From the NCBI GenBank assembly GCA_959604825.1, contig CAUHCN010000001.1, positions 157,445-221,444 on the forward strand: a stretch of DNA of 64,000 bases, read 5' to 3'. Below, in pieces: positions 7,750 through 16,195 of this stretch (position 1 is the first letter of the stretch; every line of letters starts with the position of its first letter). Made by a program: the position numbers and the translations under genes. A model generated the notes under the pieces. The model was not told the origin of the DNA. It saw only the letters and a program-made list of their open reading frames with translations, and ran no database searches. The stretch comes from an uncultured Collinsella sp. GTDB taxonomy: Bacteria > Actinomycetota > Coriobacteriia > Coriobacteriales > Coriobacteriaceae.

Positions 7750-9117
7750 CTAGCGGGGCACGTAGCGACCGGGCTGGGCCCCGGTGGGCTCGCCGTCGCG
7801 CGCGGCCAGCACGCCGTTCACAAACACGGCCTTGGCGCGGCCGTGCGCCTCAAAGCCCTCGAGCGGCGTGTAGTCCACGGCCTGATGCTGCGTCGCGGCG
7901 CTAATCGTCCAGCGCGCCTTGGGATCCCACACGCACACGTCGGCATCGGCGCCCTCGGCAAGACAGCCCTTGTGCGGATACATGCCAAAGACGCGCGCCG
8001 GGTTCTCGCTCATCAGGCGGCACAGATCCTCGGGACCCAGCTGTCCCTCAAAGCTCGTAGCGATCGCGACGGGGCGATGCTCCACGCCGGGTCCGCCGTT
8101 GGGAATCGCGCGGAAGTCGTCGCGCCCGCGGTCCTTTTGCCCGTGCAGGTTAAAGCTACAGTGGTCGGTCGCAATCGTATCGATCTCGCCGGCCACAAGC
8201 GCCTCGCGCAGTGCCGCACGGTCGCCGGCATGGCGCAGCGGCGGGCTCATCACGTACTTGGCGCCCGCAAAGCCGTCCTCGCCCTGCTCCAGATAGCAGG
8301 TGTCGTCGAGCATCAGATACTGAGGGCATGTCTCGACATAGATGTTCTTCTGCCCGCGCGCTTTGGCAGCGCGAATGGCCTCGAGCCCCAGCTTGGTCGA
8401 AAGGTGCACCACGTTGACCGGAGCGTCCCCGGCCAAGTGCGCCAGATACAGCAGGCGGCTCACGGCCTCGGCCTCACACACGTCCGGACGGCTGAGCGCA
8501 TGACCCTCGGGCCCGTGGATACCCTGCTCAAACACGCGCTTCTGCAGCGCGTTGACCAACGTGCCGTTCTCGCAATGCACGCACAGGATACCGCCCACGC
8601 GCTTGAGCTCCTCCAGCACCTCGAGCGTCTCGGCATCGTCCAGGCGCAGATGGTCGTAGGCAAAGTAGGTCTTAAACGACGACACGCCCGCCTCGCGCAT
8701 GGTCAAAAGATCGGCGCGGTTGCGCTCATTCCACTCGGCAAGCGCCATATGGAAGGCATAGTTGGCGGTGCAGGTGCCGTCGGCGCGATGATGCCACTCG
8801 ACCAAGGCATCGGGCATGGTCACGCCGCGATCGGCCGTCGCGTAGTCCACAATGGTCGTCGTGCCGCCGCAGGCAGCCGCGCGCGTGCCGGTCTCAAAGC
8901 TATCGGCTGTCCAATCCATGCCGGTCCAGCACTGCATGTGCGTGTGCCCATCGATAAAGCCCGGGAACACCCAGCAGCCCGCAGCATCCTCGACGGTATC
9001 GCCCTCGGCCGGCTCAATCGCCGCGGCAATCCGTACGATCTTATCGCCATCCATGGCAAGATCGGCGCGGCGAAGCCCTTGGGGCGTCACGAGTGCGCCG
9101 TTTTTGATGATGATCAT
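7750..9117 (-). CDS. hyuA: Dihydropyrimidinase/hydantoinase-type amidohydrolase
   Basis: A 455-aa cyclic amidase of the amidohydrolase superfamily. It has the metal-binding GFIDGHTHMQ, the lysine expected to be carbamylated (SSFKTYFAYD), further ligands in HCENG and VNVVHLS, and the catalytic Asp in DTIATDHCSFN. Hydantoinases open cyclic ureides such as dihydropyrimidines and hydantoins; in urate-degrading gut anaerobes a gene annotated hyuA is part of the cluster and probably acts on an opened purine intermediate. It lies 9 nt after mocA. The substrate cannot be fixed from sequence. Confidence 0.85.
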   Translation of the reverse strand: MIIIKNGALVTPQGLRRADLAMDGDKIVRIAAAIEPAEGDTVEDAAGCWVFPGFIDGHTHMQCWTGMDWTADSFETGTRAAACGGTTTIVDYATADRGVTMPDALVEWHHRADGTCTANYAFHMALAEWNERNRADLLTMREAGVSSFKTYFAYDHLRLDDAETLEVLEELKRVGGILCVHCENGTLVNALQKRVFEQGIHGPEGHALSRPDVCEAEAVSRLLYLAHLAGDAPVNVVHLSTKLGLEAIRAAKARGQKNIYVETCPQYLMLDDTCYLEQGEDGFAGAKYVMSPPLRHAGDRAALREALVAGEIDTIATDHCSFNLHGQKDRGRDDFRAIPNGGPGVEHRPVAIATSFEGQLGPEDLCRLMSENPARVFGMYPHKGCLAEGADADVCVWDPKARWTISAATQHQAVDYTPLEGFEAHGRAKAVFVNGVLAARDGEPTGAQPGRYVPR

Positions 9118-9126
9118 AATTGCTCC

Positions 9127-9741
9127 TTATTGATTGATGCAGTTGGCCACGCGATCAAAATACGAGCAGGCGGCGATATGCTCCGTTATGCGTCGCTGTC
9201 CTTTGACGGTATCGACGTCCCACAGCTCGTAGGCACGCGCCTCGACCAGCACCACGTCGGCACGGTCCTTGAGGATCGAACCGCCGCCGTCCTTACCCTC
9301 AAGACACATAAGTGCATCGAACAGTTCCGCCGGAAAGATCACCGGGCTCGAAGGCTCACCGTTGCACGCAAGGCGCACCGGATGCTTGCGGCCACGCTCG
9401 TCAAATGCACGAACCATAGCCTCAAAAGAATCCGAACTCACGAGCGGCTGGTCGCCCGGCAAAAAGAGGCAACCTTTCCAGTTGCGTTCGACTCCCCACG
9501 AAAGCCCCGCACGGACGCTTTCGCTGCGCAGCTCGCCATCGTGCAGCACACACGGGCAATGCTTATCCTCGCAAATCCGAGCGACCTCGGGCCAACGCGT
9601 CGAAACCACAACGTCAAAGCCCCGGGGAACCGAATCAATGGTCCGGGCAATCAGCGGCTCGTCATAGATATCGGCGAGCATCTTGTTAGAGCCAAATCGC
9701 TTGCCCTCGCCCGAAGCCATAATCACGCAACCAAGTTTCAT
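9127..9741 (-). CDS. mocA: MocA-like molybdenum cofactor nucleotidyltransferase (YgfJ type)
   Basis: A 204-aa NTP-transferase (MobA-like fold) starting MKLGCVIMASGEGKRFGSNKM, with LPGDQPLVSSDSFEAM as the metal-binding region. MocA attaches CMP to molybdopterin, the form used by xanthine-dehydrogenase-type enzymes. I chose the ATG at 9741 because a GGGGAGG ribosome-binding site lies just upstream and the family core starts there; an in-frame upstream ATG at 9792 has no such support. Co-operonic with the hydantoinase. Confidence 0.85.
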   Translation of the reverse strand: MKLGCVIMASGEGKRFGSNKMLADIYDEPLIARTIDSVPRGFDVVVSTRWPEVARICEDKHCPCVLHDGELRSESVRAGLSWGVERNWKGCLFLPGDQPLVSSDSFEAMVRAFDERGRKHPVRLACNGEPSSPVIFPAELFDALMCLEGKDGGGSILKDRADVVLVEARAYELWDVDTVKGQRRITEHIAACSYFDRVANCINQ

Positions 9742-9830
9742 GGCGATACCTCCCCTGAAACCATCGTACCCATAACTCGCGTCGCGGGGCATCTACATCG
9801 AAAGCGCTTATCCCGCACGCCCACGATGCA

Positions 9831-9869
9831 AAAAGGGGCACCCCGCCGGTTGGCAGAGCGCCCCCCTTT
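9831..9869 (-). terminator. Candidate intrinsic terminator after ygeW
   Basis: On the minus strand a GC-rich hairpin (GGGGGGCGC pairing imperfectly with GGTGCCCC) is followed by TTTTTGC. It lies 24 nt beyond the ygeW stop and upstream of mocA, so it probably separates the two transcription units. Confidence 0.6.
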
Positions 9870-9892
9870 ACATGGCTTACCTCAACCCAGCT

Positions 9893-11095
9893 TTAGGCCT
9901 GGAACCAACGGGCGGTGTTGCGCTCGTCGAGGGCCTTGAGGGTAGCGGCGGGATCGGCAACCTTCTGCAGGAACATCATGGCTGCGATGGCGTACGGCTT
10001 GTAGCTGGCCTCCTTGTACATGCCCACGCGGTGCATGTCGAAGACGTCGGCGTTGACCTCGCCGTGCTCGCAAGAGACACCAGAGATGTCGGCGGGCAGC
10101 GGATGCATAAAGATGGTGTCCTGGCCGTTGGCGGTCTTCTCCATGAGCTCGGTCGTGGAGCACCAATCCTGATGCGTAGCGTTCTGAGCGAGCAGCTCCT
10201 TCTCGAGTGCAGCGATGCCGGCGTCGTCGCCCTCGGCGTACAGGTTGGTGCGCTTCTCCATGGCGGCAAACGGAGCCCAGCTCTTCGGGATCACGATGTC
10301 GGCGCCCTCGAAGGCCTCGGCCATGGTGTTGACCTGCTTAAAGGTGGTGCCGGACTCGGCGGCGTAGCCCTTGGCGCGCTCGACGACCTCGGGCATGAGG
10401 TCGTAGCCCTCGGGGTGGGCCAAAGTGACGTCCATGCCAAAACGGGGCAGCAGGCTGATCAGCGACTGCGGACAGGACAGCGGCTTGCCGTAAGAGGGCG
10501 AGTAGGCCCAGGTGACGGCAACCTTCTTGCCCTTGAGGTTCTCGAGGCCGCCAAACTCGTTGATGAGGTAGAGCATGTCGGCAGAGGACTGCGTGGGGTG
10601 ATCGGAGTCGGACTGCAAGGAGATGAGCGTGGGACGGTGATCCAGAACGCCGTCCTCGTAGGCCTGCTGGACAGACTCGGAGACCTCGGCCATGTAGGCG
10701 TCGCCCTTGCCGATGTACATGTCGTCGCGGATGCCGATGACGTCGGCCATGAAGGAGATCATGGTAGCGGTCTCGCGGACGGTCTCGCCGTGAGCGATCT
10801 GGGACTTCTTCTCGTCCAGGTCCTGCAGCTCGAGGCCGAGCAGGTTGGCGGCCTTAGAGAAGGAGAAGCGCGTACGGGTGGAGTTGTCGCGGAACAGGGA
10901 GACGGCCAGGCCCGAGTCGAAGATCTTGGACGAAACGTTGTTCTCACGCAGCTCGCGCAGGGCGTCGGCAACGATGTAGAGAGCCTTGAGCTCATCGGTG
11001 GTCTTATCCCAGGTGTGCAGGAAGTCGCTGCCGTACATGCCCTTAAAATCGAGGCCGTTCAGCTGCTCGACGAGCTCGGTAAACTTGGCGTCCAT
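9893..11095 (-). CDS. ygeW: Knotted carbamoyltransferase YgeW
   Basis: A 400-aa member of the aspartate/ornithine carbamoyltransferase superfamily, YgeW branch. The carbamoyl-phosphate motif is FRDNSTRTRFSFSKAA and the second catalytic motif is FMHPLPAD. YgeW proteins bind carbamoyl phosphate but the natural second substrate is unresolved; in purine-degrading clusters the enzyme is thought to release carbamoyl phosphate from an ureido intermediate to make ATP. The start at 11095 follows a GGAAAGGA ribosome-binding site; a longer frame upstream (to 11287) is not family-like. Confidence 0.92.
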   Translation of the reverse strand: MDAKFTELVEQLNGLDFKGMYGSDFLHTWDKTTDELKALYIVADALRELRENNVSSKIFDSGLAVSLFRDNSTRTRFSFSKAANLLGLELQDLDEKKSQIAHGETVRETATMISFMADVIGIRDDMYIGKGDAYMAEVSESVQQAYEDGVLDHRPTLISLQSDSDHPTQSSADMLYLINEFGGLENLKGKKVAVTWAYSPSYGKPLSCPQSLISLLPRFGMDVTLAHPEGYDLMPEVVERAKGYAAESGTTFKQVNTMAEAFEGADIVIPKSWAPFAAMEKRTNLYAEGDDAGIAALEKELLAQNATHQDWCSTTELMEKTANGQDTIFMHPLPADISGVSCEHGEVNADVFDMHRVGMYKEASYKPYAIAAMMFLQKVADPAATLKALDERNTARWFQA

Positions 11096-11296
11096 GTAAA
11101 TATCCTTTCCATAGATGAAACGATCGCAATGAGTAGATGTGCTCCGGCATGCGCGTGTGGCTAGAACATGCAGAGCGCTATGACGAGGACCCGCTACCGT
11201 TGAGGAAGCATGGGAGATAACGACCGCGGGCCCCAAGTCAACAGGGGGTGCCGGGGACACGAGCGGCCCCCGGCTCAACAAGATCAAGGAATGGGA

Positions 11297-12682
11297 CTAG
11301 TCGATCTTGTTGTTGGTCAGACCGGCGCGGAACACGGTAGCGTCGCCATCGGCCTGGCTCGGATCGTAGAGGTTCAGGGCAGCCACATACATGGCGGCAG
11401 CGGTGACCAGGTCGTCCTTGTAGGTGACCTCGTTGGGAGCGTGAGCCTGAGACTCGGCACCCGGGCCAAAGCCGACGCAGGGGATGCCATAGCGGCCCTG
11501 GATGGAAACGCAGTTCGTGGAGAAGGTCCACTTGTCGCACAGCGGACGACCGGTGCGCTTGTCCATGCTGGGCTCGCAGCCGATGCGCTCGTCACCGAAC
11601 ATGGCCTTGTGGGCGTCGACGAGGGCCTTGACGTGCGGAGCGGTCTCCTTGTTGATCCACGTGGGGAAGTAAGCCTCGGTCTCGTAGACCTCGCCGGTCC
11701 AGGACGGACGGTCGTACATGTACATGGAGACCTTCACGTCGTCGCCGTACTTCTTGGCGGCCGGCAGGTTGCGGATCTCGTCCAGGCAGGACTCCCAGGT
11801 CTCGCCGGCGGTCATGCGACGGTCGATGGAGATGGCGCAAGAGTCAGCGACAGCGCAGCGGCTGGGGCTGGTGTAGAAGATCTGGCTGACGGTGCAGGTG
11901 CCGCGGCCCAGGAAGCGGGCGTCCTCAAAGTGCTCGGGGTTGTACTTGGGGTCGAGCATCTTGACGAGGCCCTTGATGTCGGTCGACTCGTCGCAGCCGT
12001 TGTTGTTGAGGGCGCGGACGTCGGCGATGATGTCGGCCATCTTGTAGATGGCGTTGTCGCCGCGGTCGGGAGCGGAACCGTGGCAGGAGGTGCCGTGAAC
12101 GTCGACGCGGATCTCCATGCGGCCGCGGTGACCGCGATAGATGCCGCCGTCGGTGGGCTCAGTGGAAATGACGAACTCGGGCTTAATGCCGTCCTTGTTG
12201 TAGATGTACTGCCAGCACATGCCGTCGCAGTCCTCTTCCTGGACGGTGCCGACGACCATGATCTTGTAGCCCTCGGGGATGAGGCCCATGTCCTTCATCA
12301 TCTTGGCAGCATAGGTAGCAGAAGCCATGCCGCCCTCCTGGTCAGAGCCGCCGCGGCCGTAGATGATCTCGTCGGTCTCGTAGCCCTCATAGGGATCGGC
12401 ATCCCAGTTCTCGATGTTGCCGATGCCGACGGTGTCGATGTGGGAGTCGATGGCGATGATCTTGTCGCCCTCGCCCATAAAGCCCATAACGTTGCCCAGG
12501 CCGTCGACCTTGACCTCGTCATAGCCAAGGCTCTCCATCTCGGCCTTGATGCAGGCAACAACCTCACCCTCCTCGCAGGACTCAGAGGGGTGAGAGATCA
12601 TAGCGCGCAGGAAGCGAGTCATATCAGCACGATGAGACTCAGCCGCAGCCTTGATAGCGTCGAAATCGAGTTCTTTAGTCAT
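11297..12682 (-). CDS. ygeY: YgeY family M20 peptidase-like hydrolase
   Basis: A 461-aa zinc hydrolase of the M20/ArgE/DapE family, YgeY (selenium-metabolism) branch. Metal-binding motifs are IAIDSHIDTVG, GRGGSDQEGG, TVQEEDCDG with the catalytic Glu pair, and a C-terminal HAPNE. It probably hydrolyses an amide in the opened purine skeleton. I start at the ATG 12682, which has AAAGG nine nt upstream; a TTG three codons earlier overlaps that site. ygeW-ygeY-ygeX lie in series on the minus strand with about 200-nt gaps. Confidence 0.9.
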   Translation of the reverse strand: MTKELDFDAIKAAAESHRADMTRFLRAMISHPSESCEEGEVVACIKAEMESLGYDEVKVDGLGNVMGFMGEGDKIIAIDSHIDTVGIGNIENWDADPYEGYETDEIIYGRGGSDQEGGMASATYAAKMMKDMGLIPEGYKIMVVGTVQEEDCDGMCWQYIYNKDGIKPEFVISTEPTDGGIYRGHRGRMEIRVDVHGTSCHGSAPDRGDNAIYKMADIIADVRALNNNGCDESTDIKGLVKMLDPKYNPEHFEDARFLGRGTCTVSQIFYTSPSRCAVADSCAISIDRRMTAGETWESCLDEIRNLPAAKKYGDDVKVSMYMYDRPSWTGEVYETEAYFPTWINKETAPHVKALVDAHKAMFGDERIGCEPSMDKRTGRPLCDKWTFSTNCVSIQGRYGIPCVGFGPGAESQAHAPNEVTYKDDLVTAAAMYVAALNLYDPSQADGDATVFRAGLTNNKID

Positions 12683-12722
12683 AACAGTCAACCTTTCATT
12701 CGAAGGAGTCTACCTAGGAGTT

Positions 12723-12840
12723 GGCGGAGGAATACCTATTTACTCCGCTGCTCGAACAGTCCTGCGCAAGACGGAAAGCACATTAAGTGCTTTCCTTTGC
12801 GTGCGGAACTCGCGACGGAGCAAATAGGTATTCCTCCGCC
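12723..12840. repeat. Nested palindromic element between ygeX and ygeY
   Basis: Two nested inverted repeats. The outer arms are 25 nt (12723-12747 and 12816-12840, one mismatch, starting GGCGGAGGAATACC). The inner core is 53 nt (12758-12810) and folds on itself around GGAAAGCAC-ATTAA-GTGCTTTCC, with imperfect flanking pairing. The 53-nt core recurs at 63948-64000 with two differences that change one stem pair from A-T to G-C. The whole 118-bp element sits in the 232-nt gap between ygeX and ygeY. Confidence 0.9.
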
Positions 12841-12914
12841 TCCCGGGTTCATGCATCTGCAGGACATAGAGGGTCTAATAGAAATTTGGCGCGGCGCGTT
12901 GCGCCGCCCAACGA

Positions 12915-14129
12915 TTAGCAAGTGGGGTATTCGCCCTCCCAGACGATGCGGCGATACTGGTCGGGGTCCGTGTCACCTTCCGTGGAGAAGCAGAGCACGG
13001 AGCTCGTCTTGTCCAGGCCGATGAGCTCCTTGAGCTCGGCGTACTCGGGATCGAGCATAAGGGTCTCGACCAGACCGGTGGTCACGGCGCCGGACTCGCC
13101 GGAGATAACGCGCGGGTCGCCCTTCTCGGGAGCGCCCAGGGTGCGCATGCCGCGAGCGGTGACCCAGTCGGGGCAGGACACGAAGGCGGTGGTGTGGTTG
13201 CGCAGGATATCCCAACCCAGAATGTTGGGCTCGCCGCAGCACAGACCGGCCATGATGGAGGGCATGTCGCCGTCCACGATGCGCGGATCGCCGTCGCCGG
13301 CGGCAGCGCCCTTGTACAGGCAGGCGGCAGGCGCGCACTCGACCACGACGAAGGTGGGCGGGTTATCGGGATACAGGTTGGTGAAGTAGCCCACCACGGC
13401 GCCGGCGAGCGAGCCCACGCCAGCCTGGACAAAGACGTGCGTCGGGCGGTTGATGGCCATCTCGCGCAGCTGCTCGGCAGCCTCGGAAGCCATGGTGCCG
13501 TAACCCTCCATGATCCAGGACGGGATCTTCTCGTAGCCCTCCCAGGCGGTGTCCTGAACGATGACGCCGCGCTCGCAGGCGTCGGCCTCGGCGGCGGCCA
13601 TGCGCACGCACTCGTCGTAGTTGACCTCTTCGATGGTCACCGTGGCGCCCTCGGCGGCAATGTTATCGAAGCGGGGCTTGGTGGAACCCTTGGGCATGTG
13701 CACGACGGCCTTCTGGCCCAGCTTGTTGGCAGCCCATGCCACGCCGCGGCCATGGTTGCCGTCGGTGGCGGTAAAGAAGGTGGCCTGGCCAAAGTCCTTG
13801 GCAAGCTGATCGGAGGTCAGGTAATCGAAGGTGCACTCGGCAACGTCCTTGCCGGTCTCGTCGGCAATGTAGTTGGCCATGGCAAACGATCCGCCCAGGA
13901 CCTTAAAGGCGTTGAGGCCAAAGCGATAGCTCTCGTCCTTAACGCACAGGTTGGACAGGCCTAGGCGCGCGGCCTGGCCATCCAGGCGGGCAAGCGGAGT
14001 GACGGTGTACTGGGGGAACGACTGGTGGAAGGCGCGGGCCTTCTTCACGTGGTCGAGACTCATGATTCCCAAGTGCTTGTCATCGCTCTTGGGCATCGTG
14101 TTGCCCGCCCACTGGATCTTATCGGCCAT
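12915..14129 (-). CDS. ygeX: Diaminopropionate ammonia-lyase
   Basis: A 404-aa fold-type II PLP enzyme that converts 2,3-diaminopropionate to pyruvate and ammonia. The PLP lysine is in FGLNAFKVLGGSFA and the phosphate loop region shows TDGNHGRGVAWAA. In the gut urate pathway YgeX is needed late in purine-carbon breakdown, giving pyruvate that feeds fermentation. It is divergent from the YheO-type regulator at 14407 across 277 nt that carries two near-identical palindromes, so it is probably the regulated target. Confidence 0.93.
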   Translation of the reverse strand: MADKIQWAGNTMPKSDDKHLGIMSLDHVKKARAFHQSFPQYTVTPLARLDGQAARLGLSNLCVKDESYRFGLNAFKVLGGSFAMANYIADETGKDVAECTFDYLTSDQLAKDFGQATFFTATDGNHGRGVAWAANKLGQKAVVHMPKGSTKPRFDNIAAEGATVTIEEVNYDECVRMAAAEADACERGVIVQDTAWEGYEKIPSWIMEGYGTMASEAAEQLREMAINRPTHVFVQAGVGSLAGAVVGYFTNLYPDNPPTFVVVECAPAACLYKGAAAGDGDPRIVDGDMPSIMAGLCCGEPNILGWDILRNHTTAFVSCPDWVTARGMRTLGAPEKGDPRVISGESGAVTTGLVETLMLDPEYAELKELIGLDKTSSVLCFSTEGDTDPDQYRRIVWEGEYPTC

Positions 14130-14221
14130 ACGGTGAACTCCTTAAGTTCTCTCTTGCCGGCCCCCGCATACGCGTTTCAGCCCGATCCCATTCACACGGC
14201 TGAACTTTTATGTGGATGCCA

Positions 14222-14287
14222 AACAAAAAGTTTGTTAGCACTGTTTTATCACACTTTTTGATTGGAAAACCTAACAAATTGTTTGTT
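14222..14287. promoter_or_regulatory. Pair of palindromic operators between ygeX and its divergent regulator
   Basis: Two 15-bp palindromes with the same arms, AACAAA-N3-TTTGTT, lie at 14222-14236 (AAG centre) and 14273-14287 (TTG centre), 51 bp apart or about five helical turns. They lie in the divergent gap and are good candidates for the binding sites of the regulator at 14407. The equal arms and helical spacing are seen; the binding protein is inferred. Confidence 0.6.
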
Positions 14288-14406
14288 GCCGTAATCGGTA
14301 CCTTTTCGCCGCCGAACGGTCACATAACACAGCGACGCTTTCGTTATTTGCGAACAAGTGGGGTTTATGGCACAGTGAGCCCAAACTAATTTTTAGGAAG
14401 GCACCC

Positions 14407-15060
14407 ATGACCCCCGCACAGATTGAGTTCTACAAGCGCCTTGCACACGGCCTGGCGCTCCAATTTGGCCCCAACTGCGAAGTCGTCGTCCACGACCTGG
14501 AGACCGAGGACGTGGACCGCTCCATCGTAGTGATCGAAAACGGCCACGTTAGCGGGCGCAAACTGGGTGACGGCCCCAGCCATATTGTGCTTGAATCCAT
14601 GCACGAGGGCACCGCCGACGTGCACGACCGCGAGCCGTACCTCACCAAAACCGCCGATGGCAAGCTGCTCAAGTCCTCGACCATCTTTATCCGCAACGAC
14701 GAGGGCAAGCCCGTCGGCATTTTGGGCATCAACTTTGACATTACGCTTATGAAGGCTTTTGAGCGTTCGCTCGACGCCTTTACCGGCACCGGCGGCACGG
14801 GCTACACCGAGCCCGAGCCCATTACCAAGAACATCGGCGACCTGCTCGAGGACCTGCTGCACGAGTGCGAGCAGTTTGTGGGCAAGCCCGCGGCGCTCAT
14901 GACCAAAGACGAGCGCATTCGTGCCATTGGCTACCTCGACCGTCGCGGCGCCTTCCTCATTTCCAAGTCGAGCGAACGCGCCTGCGAGTTCTTTGGCATC
15001 TCCAAGTACAGCTTCTATAGCTACCTCAATGAGGCCAAGGCGGCAGCAGGCGACAAGTAG
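14407..15060 (+). CDS. YheO/DauR-type PAS-like and helix-turn-helix transcriptional regulator
   Basis: A 217-aa protein with an N-terminal YheO-like PAS domain (FGPNCEVVVHDLE, NGHVSGRKLGDGPS, STIFIRNDEGKPVGILGINFDIT) and a C-terminal helix-turn-helix (YLDRRGAFLISKSSERACEFFGISKYSFYSYLNEAK). DauR-type members control amino-acid catabolism genes. It is divergent from ygeX and has an AGGAAGG ribosome-binding site. A paralogue of the same architecture sits at 41033, divergent from the purine permease, so each arm of the purine cluster has its own copy. Confidence 0.85.
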   Translation: MTPAQIEFYKRLAHGLALQFGPNCEVVVHDLETEDVDRSIVVIENGHVSGRKLGDGPSHIVLESMHEGTADVHDREPYLTKTADGKLLKSSTIFIRNDEGKPVGILGINFDITLMKAFERSLDAFTGTGGTGYTEPEPITKNIGDLLEDLLHECEQFVGKPAALMTKDERIRAIGYLDRRGAFLISKSSERACEFFGISKYSFYSYLNEAKAAAGDK

Positions 15061-15183
15061 GCACTCGCCTGGATTGCCCCTCCCCTTTTGGGCGCGAGTT
15101 CTGGAAAGCATGAATCCAAGACCGAGCCGCTTGGAAAGTTCCATATAATCGATGTCATTAGTATTTCGGAAGGATGGAACAGA

Positions 15184-16158
15184 ATGGCGTTGAGCAAGGC
15201 ATCATGCACCGGTCGCGGATTGATTCCGGCAATTGGTGGACATGTGCACCGCATGTTCGATGAGGGTGAAGACGACCTGTTTTCGCTGAGCCTTGACGAC
15301 GTGATGAATGATCGCCCGTGGACCGCCGACGAACTCATGGGCGGCGGGGCTCGTCCGTCAAGCCTCAATCCCGCGCTTGCGCCTAAGCCCGCATCTGCGC
15401 CGACTCCTGCGCAGTCGCCTGTTTCGACGCCCGCACTCACTTCGGCGACCACGCCCGCTCCCCGCCCCGCAAGCGACCCGTCCGAAACGGCGGCATTTCT
15501 CGCTGCAGCGACGCAGGGCAAATCGGCCGACAGCACCGTTATGTACAGCGCCCAGCAGTTGCCTGTTCCTGCGGCACGCAAGCCTCCGGTCACAAGGCTC
15601 GATGAGCCCGTTGCCCATCAGGTTGCCTACGATTCCTGGGCTGCAACCGATCTGGATGAGACCTCTACCGGCATGCCGGCGCTCGACGTTCCAGTTAACC
15701 CGCTTTTTGCCGCCAACACGAGTGCCGCGGACTATGAGAGCGGTACGGCATTTTCCGATTATTCCGATGGCTATGCTGGCAACGGTCGCATCGAGACCGA
15801 GGATTATGGCACCGCATCGAGCGATTATCTCAACGATCCGTACGCTGCCACGCCTGCACCGGAATATGACCCGGAGGCCGCGTCCGCGCCGGTGTATACC
15901 AAAAGCACAGGCGAAGAACGCTTCGCCGATTATTACGCCGAGGAAAAGGCGCTGCGTTTCTCGGAATTTCCGCAGGCAGTCAAGGTTGCCTTTATCGCCA
16001 TTGTCATTGCCCTGCTCGGTGTCATTGCGTTTGAGGGATTCCGGCTGTTCTCCGGCCCCACCCAAGCGGAGTCGGAGACCCAGCAAAAAGAGGACGATAA
16101 CGAGTATCTGGACATCAACACCCTCAAGGGCGACCCCAACGACGGGGACGACGAGTAG
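15184..16158 (+). CDS. Pro/Ala-rich single-pass membrane protein of unknown function
   Basis: 324 aa. The N-terminal ~60 residues are folded-looking (MALSKASCTGRGLIPAIGGHVHRMF), followed by a long low-complexity Pro/Ala/Ser/Thr tract, a Tyr/Asp-rich middle, and one transmembrane helix near residues 260-285 (VKVAFIAIVIALLGVIAFEGFRLFSG) with an acidic tail. I start at 15184 because of the GGAAGGATGG site just upstream; the open frame extends to 15088. I do not recognise the family. The helix position suggests a large cytoplasmic N-terminal part and a short exported tail. Confidence 0.65.
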   Translation: MALSKASCTGRGLIPAIGGHVHRMFDEGEDDLFSLSLDDVMNDRPWTADELMGGGARPSSLNPALAPKPASAPTPAQSPVSTPALTSATTPAPRPASDPSETAAFLAAATQGKSADSTVMYSAQQLPVPAARKPPVTRLDEPVAHQVAYDSWAATDLDETSTGMPALDVPVNPLFAANTSAADYESGTAFSDYSDGYAGNGRIETEDYGTASSDYLNDPYAATPAPEYDPEAASAPVYTKSTGEERFADYYAEEKALRFSEFPQAVKVAFIAIVIALLGVIAFEGFRLFSGPTQAESETQQKEDDNEYLDINTLKGDPNDGDDE

Positions 16159-16195
16159 CGAGGGCTAAGGGAGGGTCGGAAGAGTCGGCGGCACG

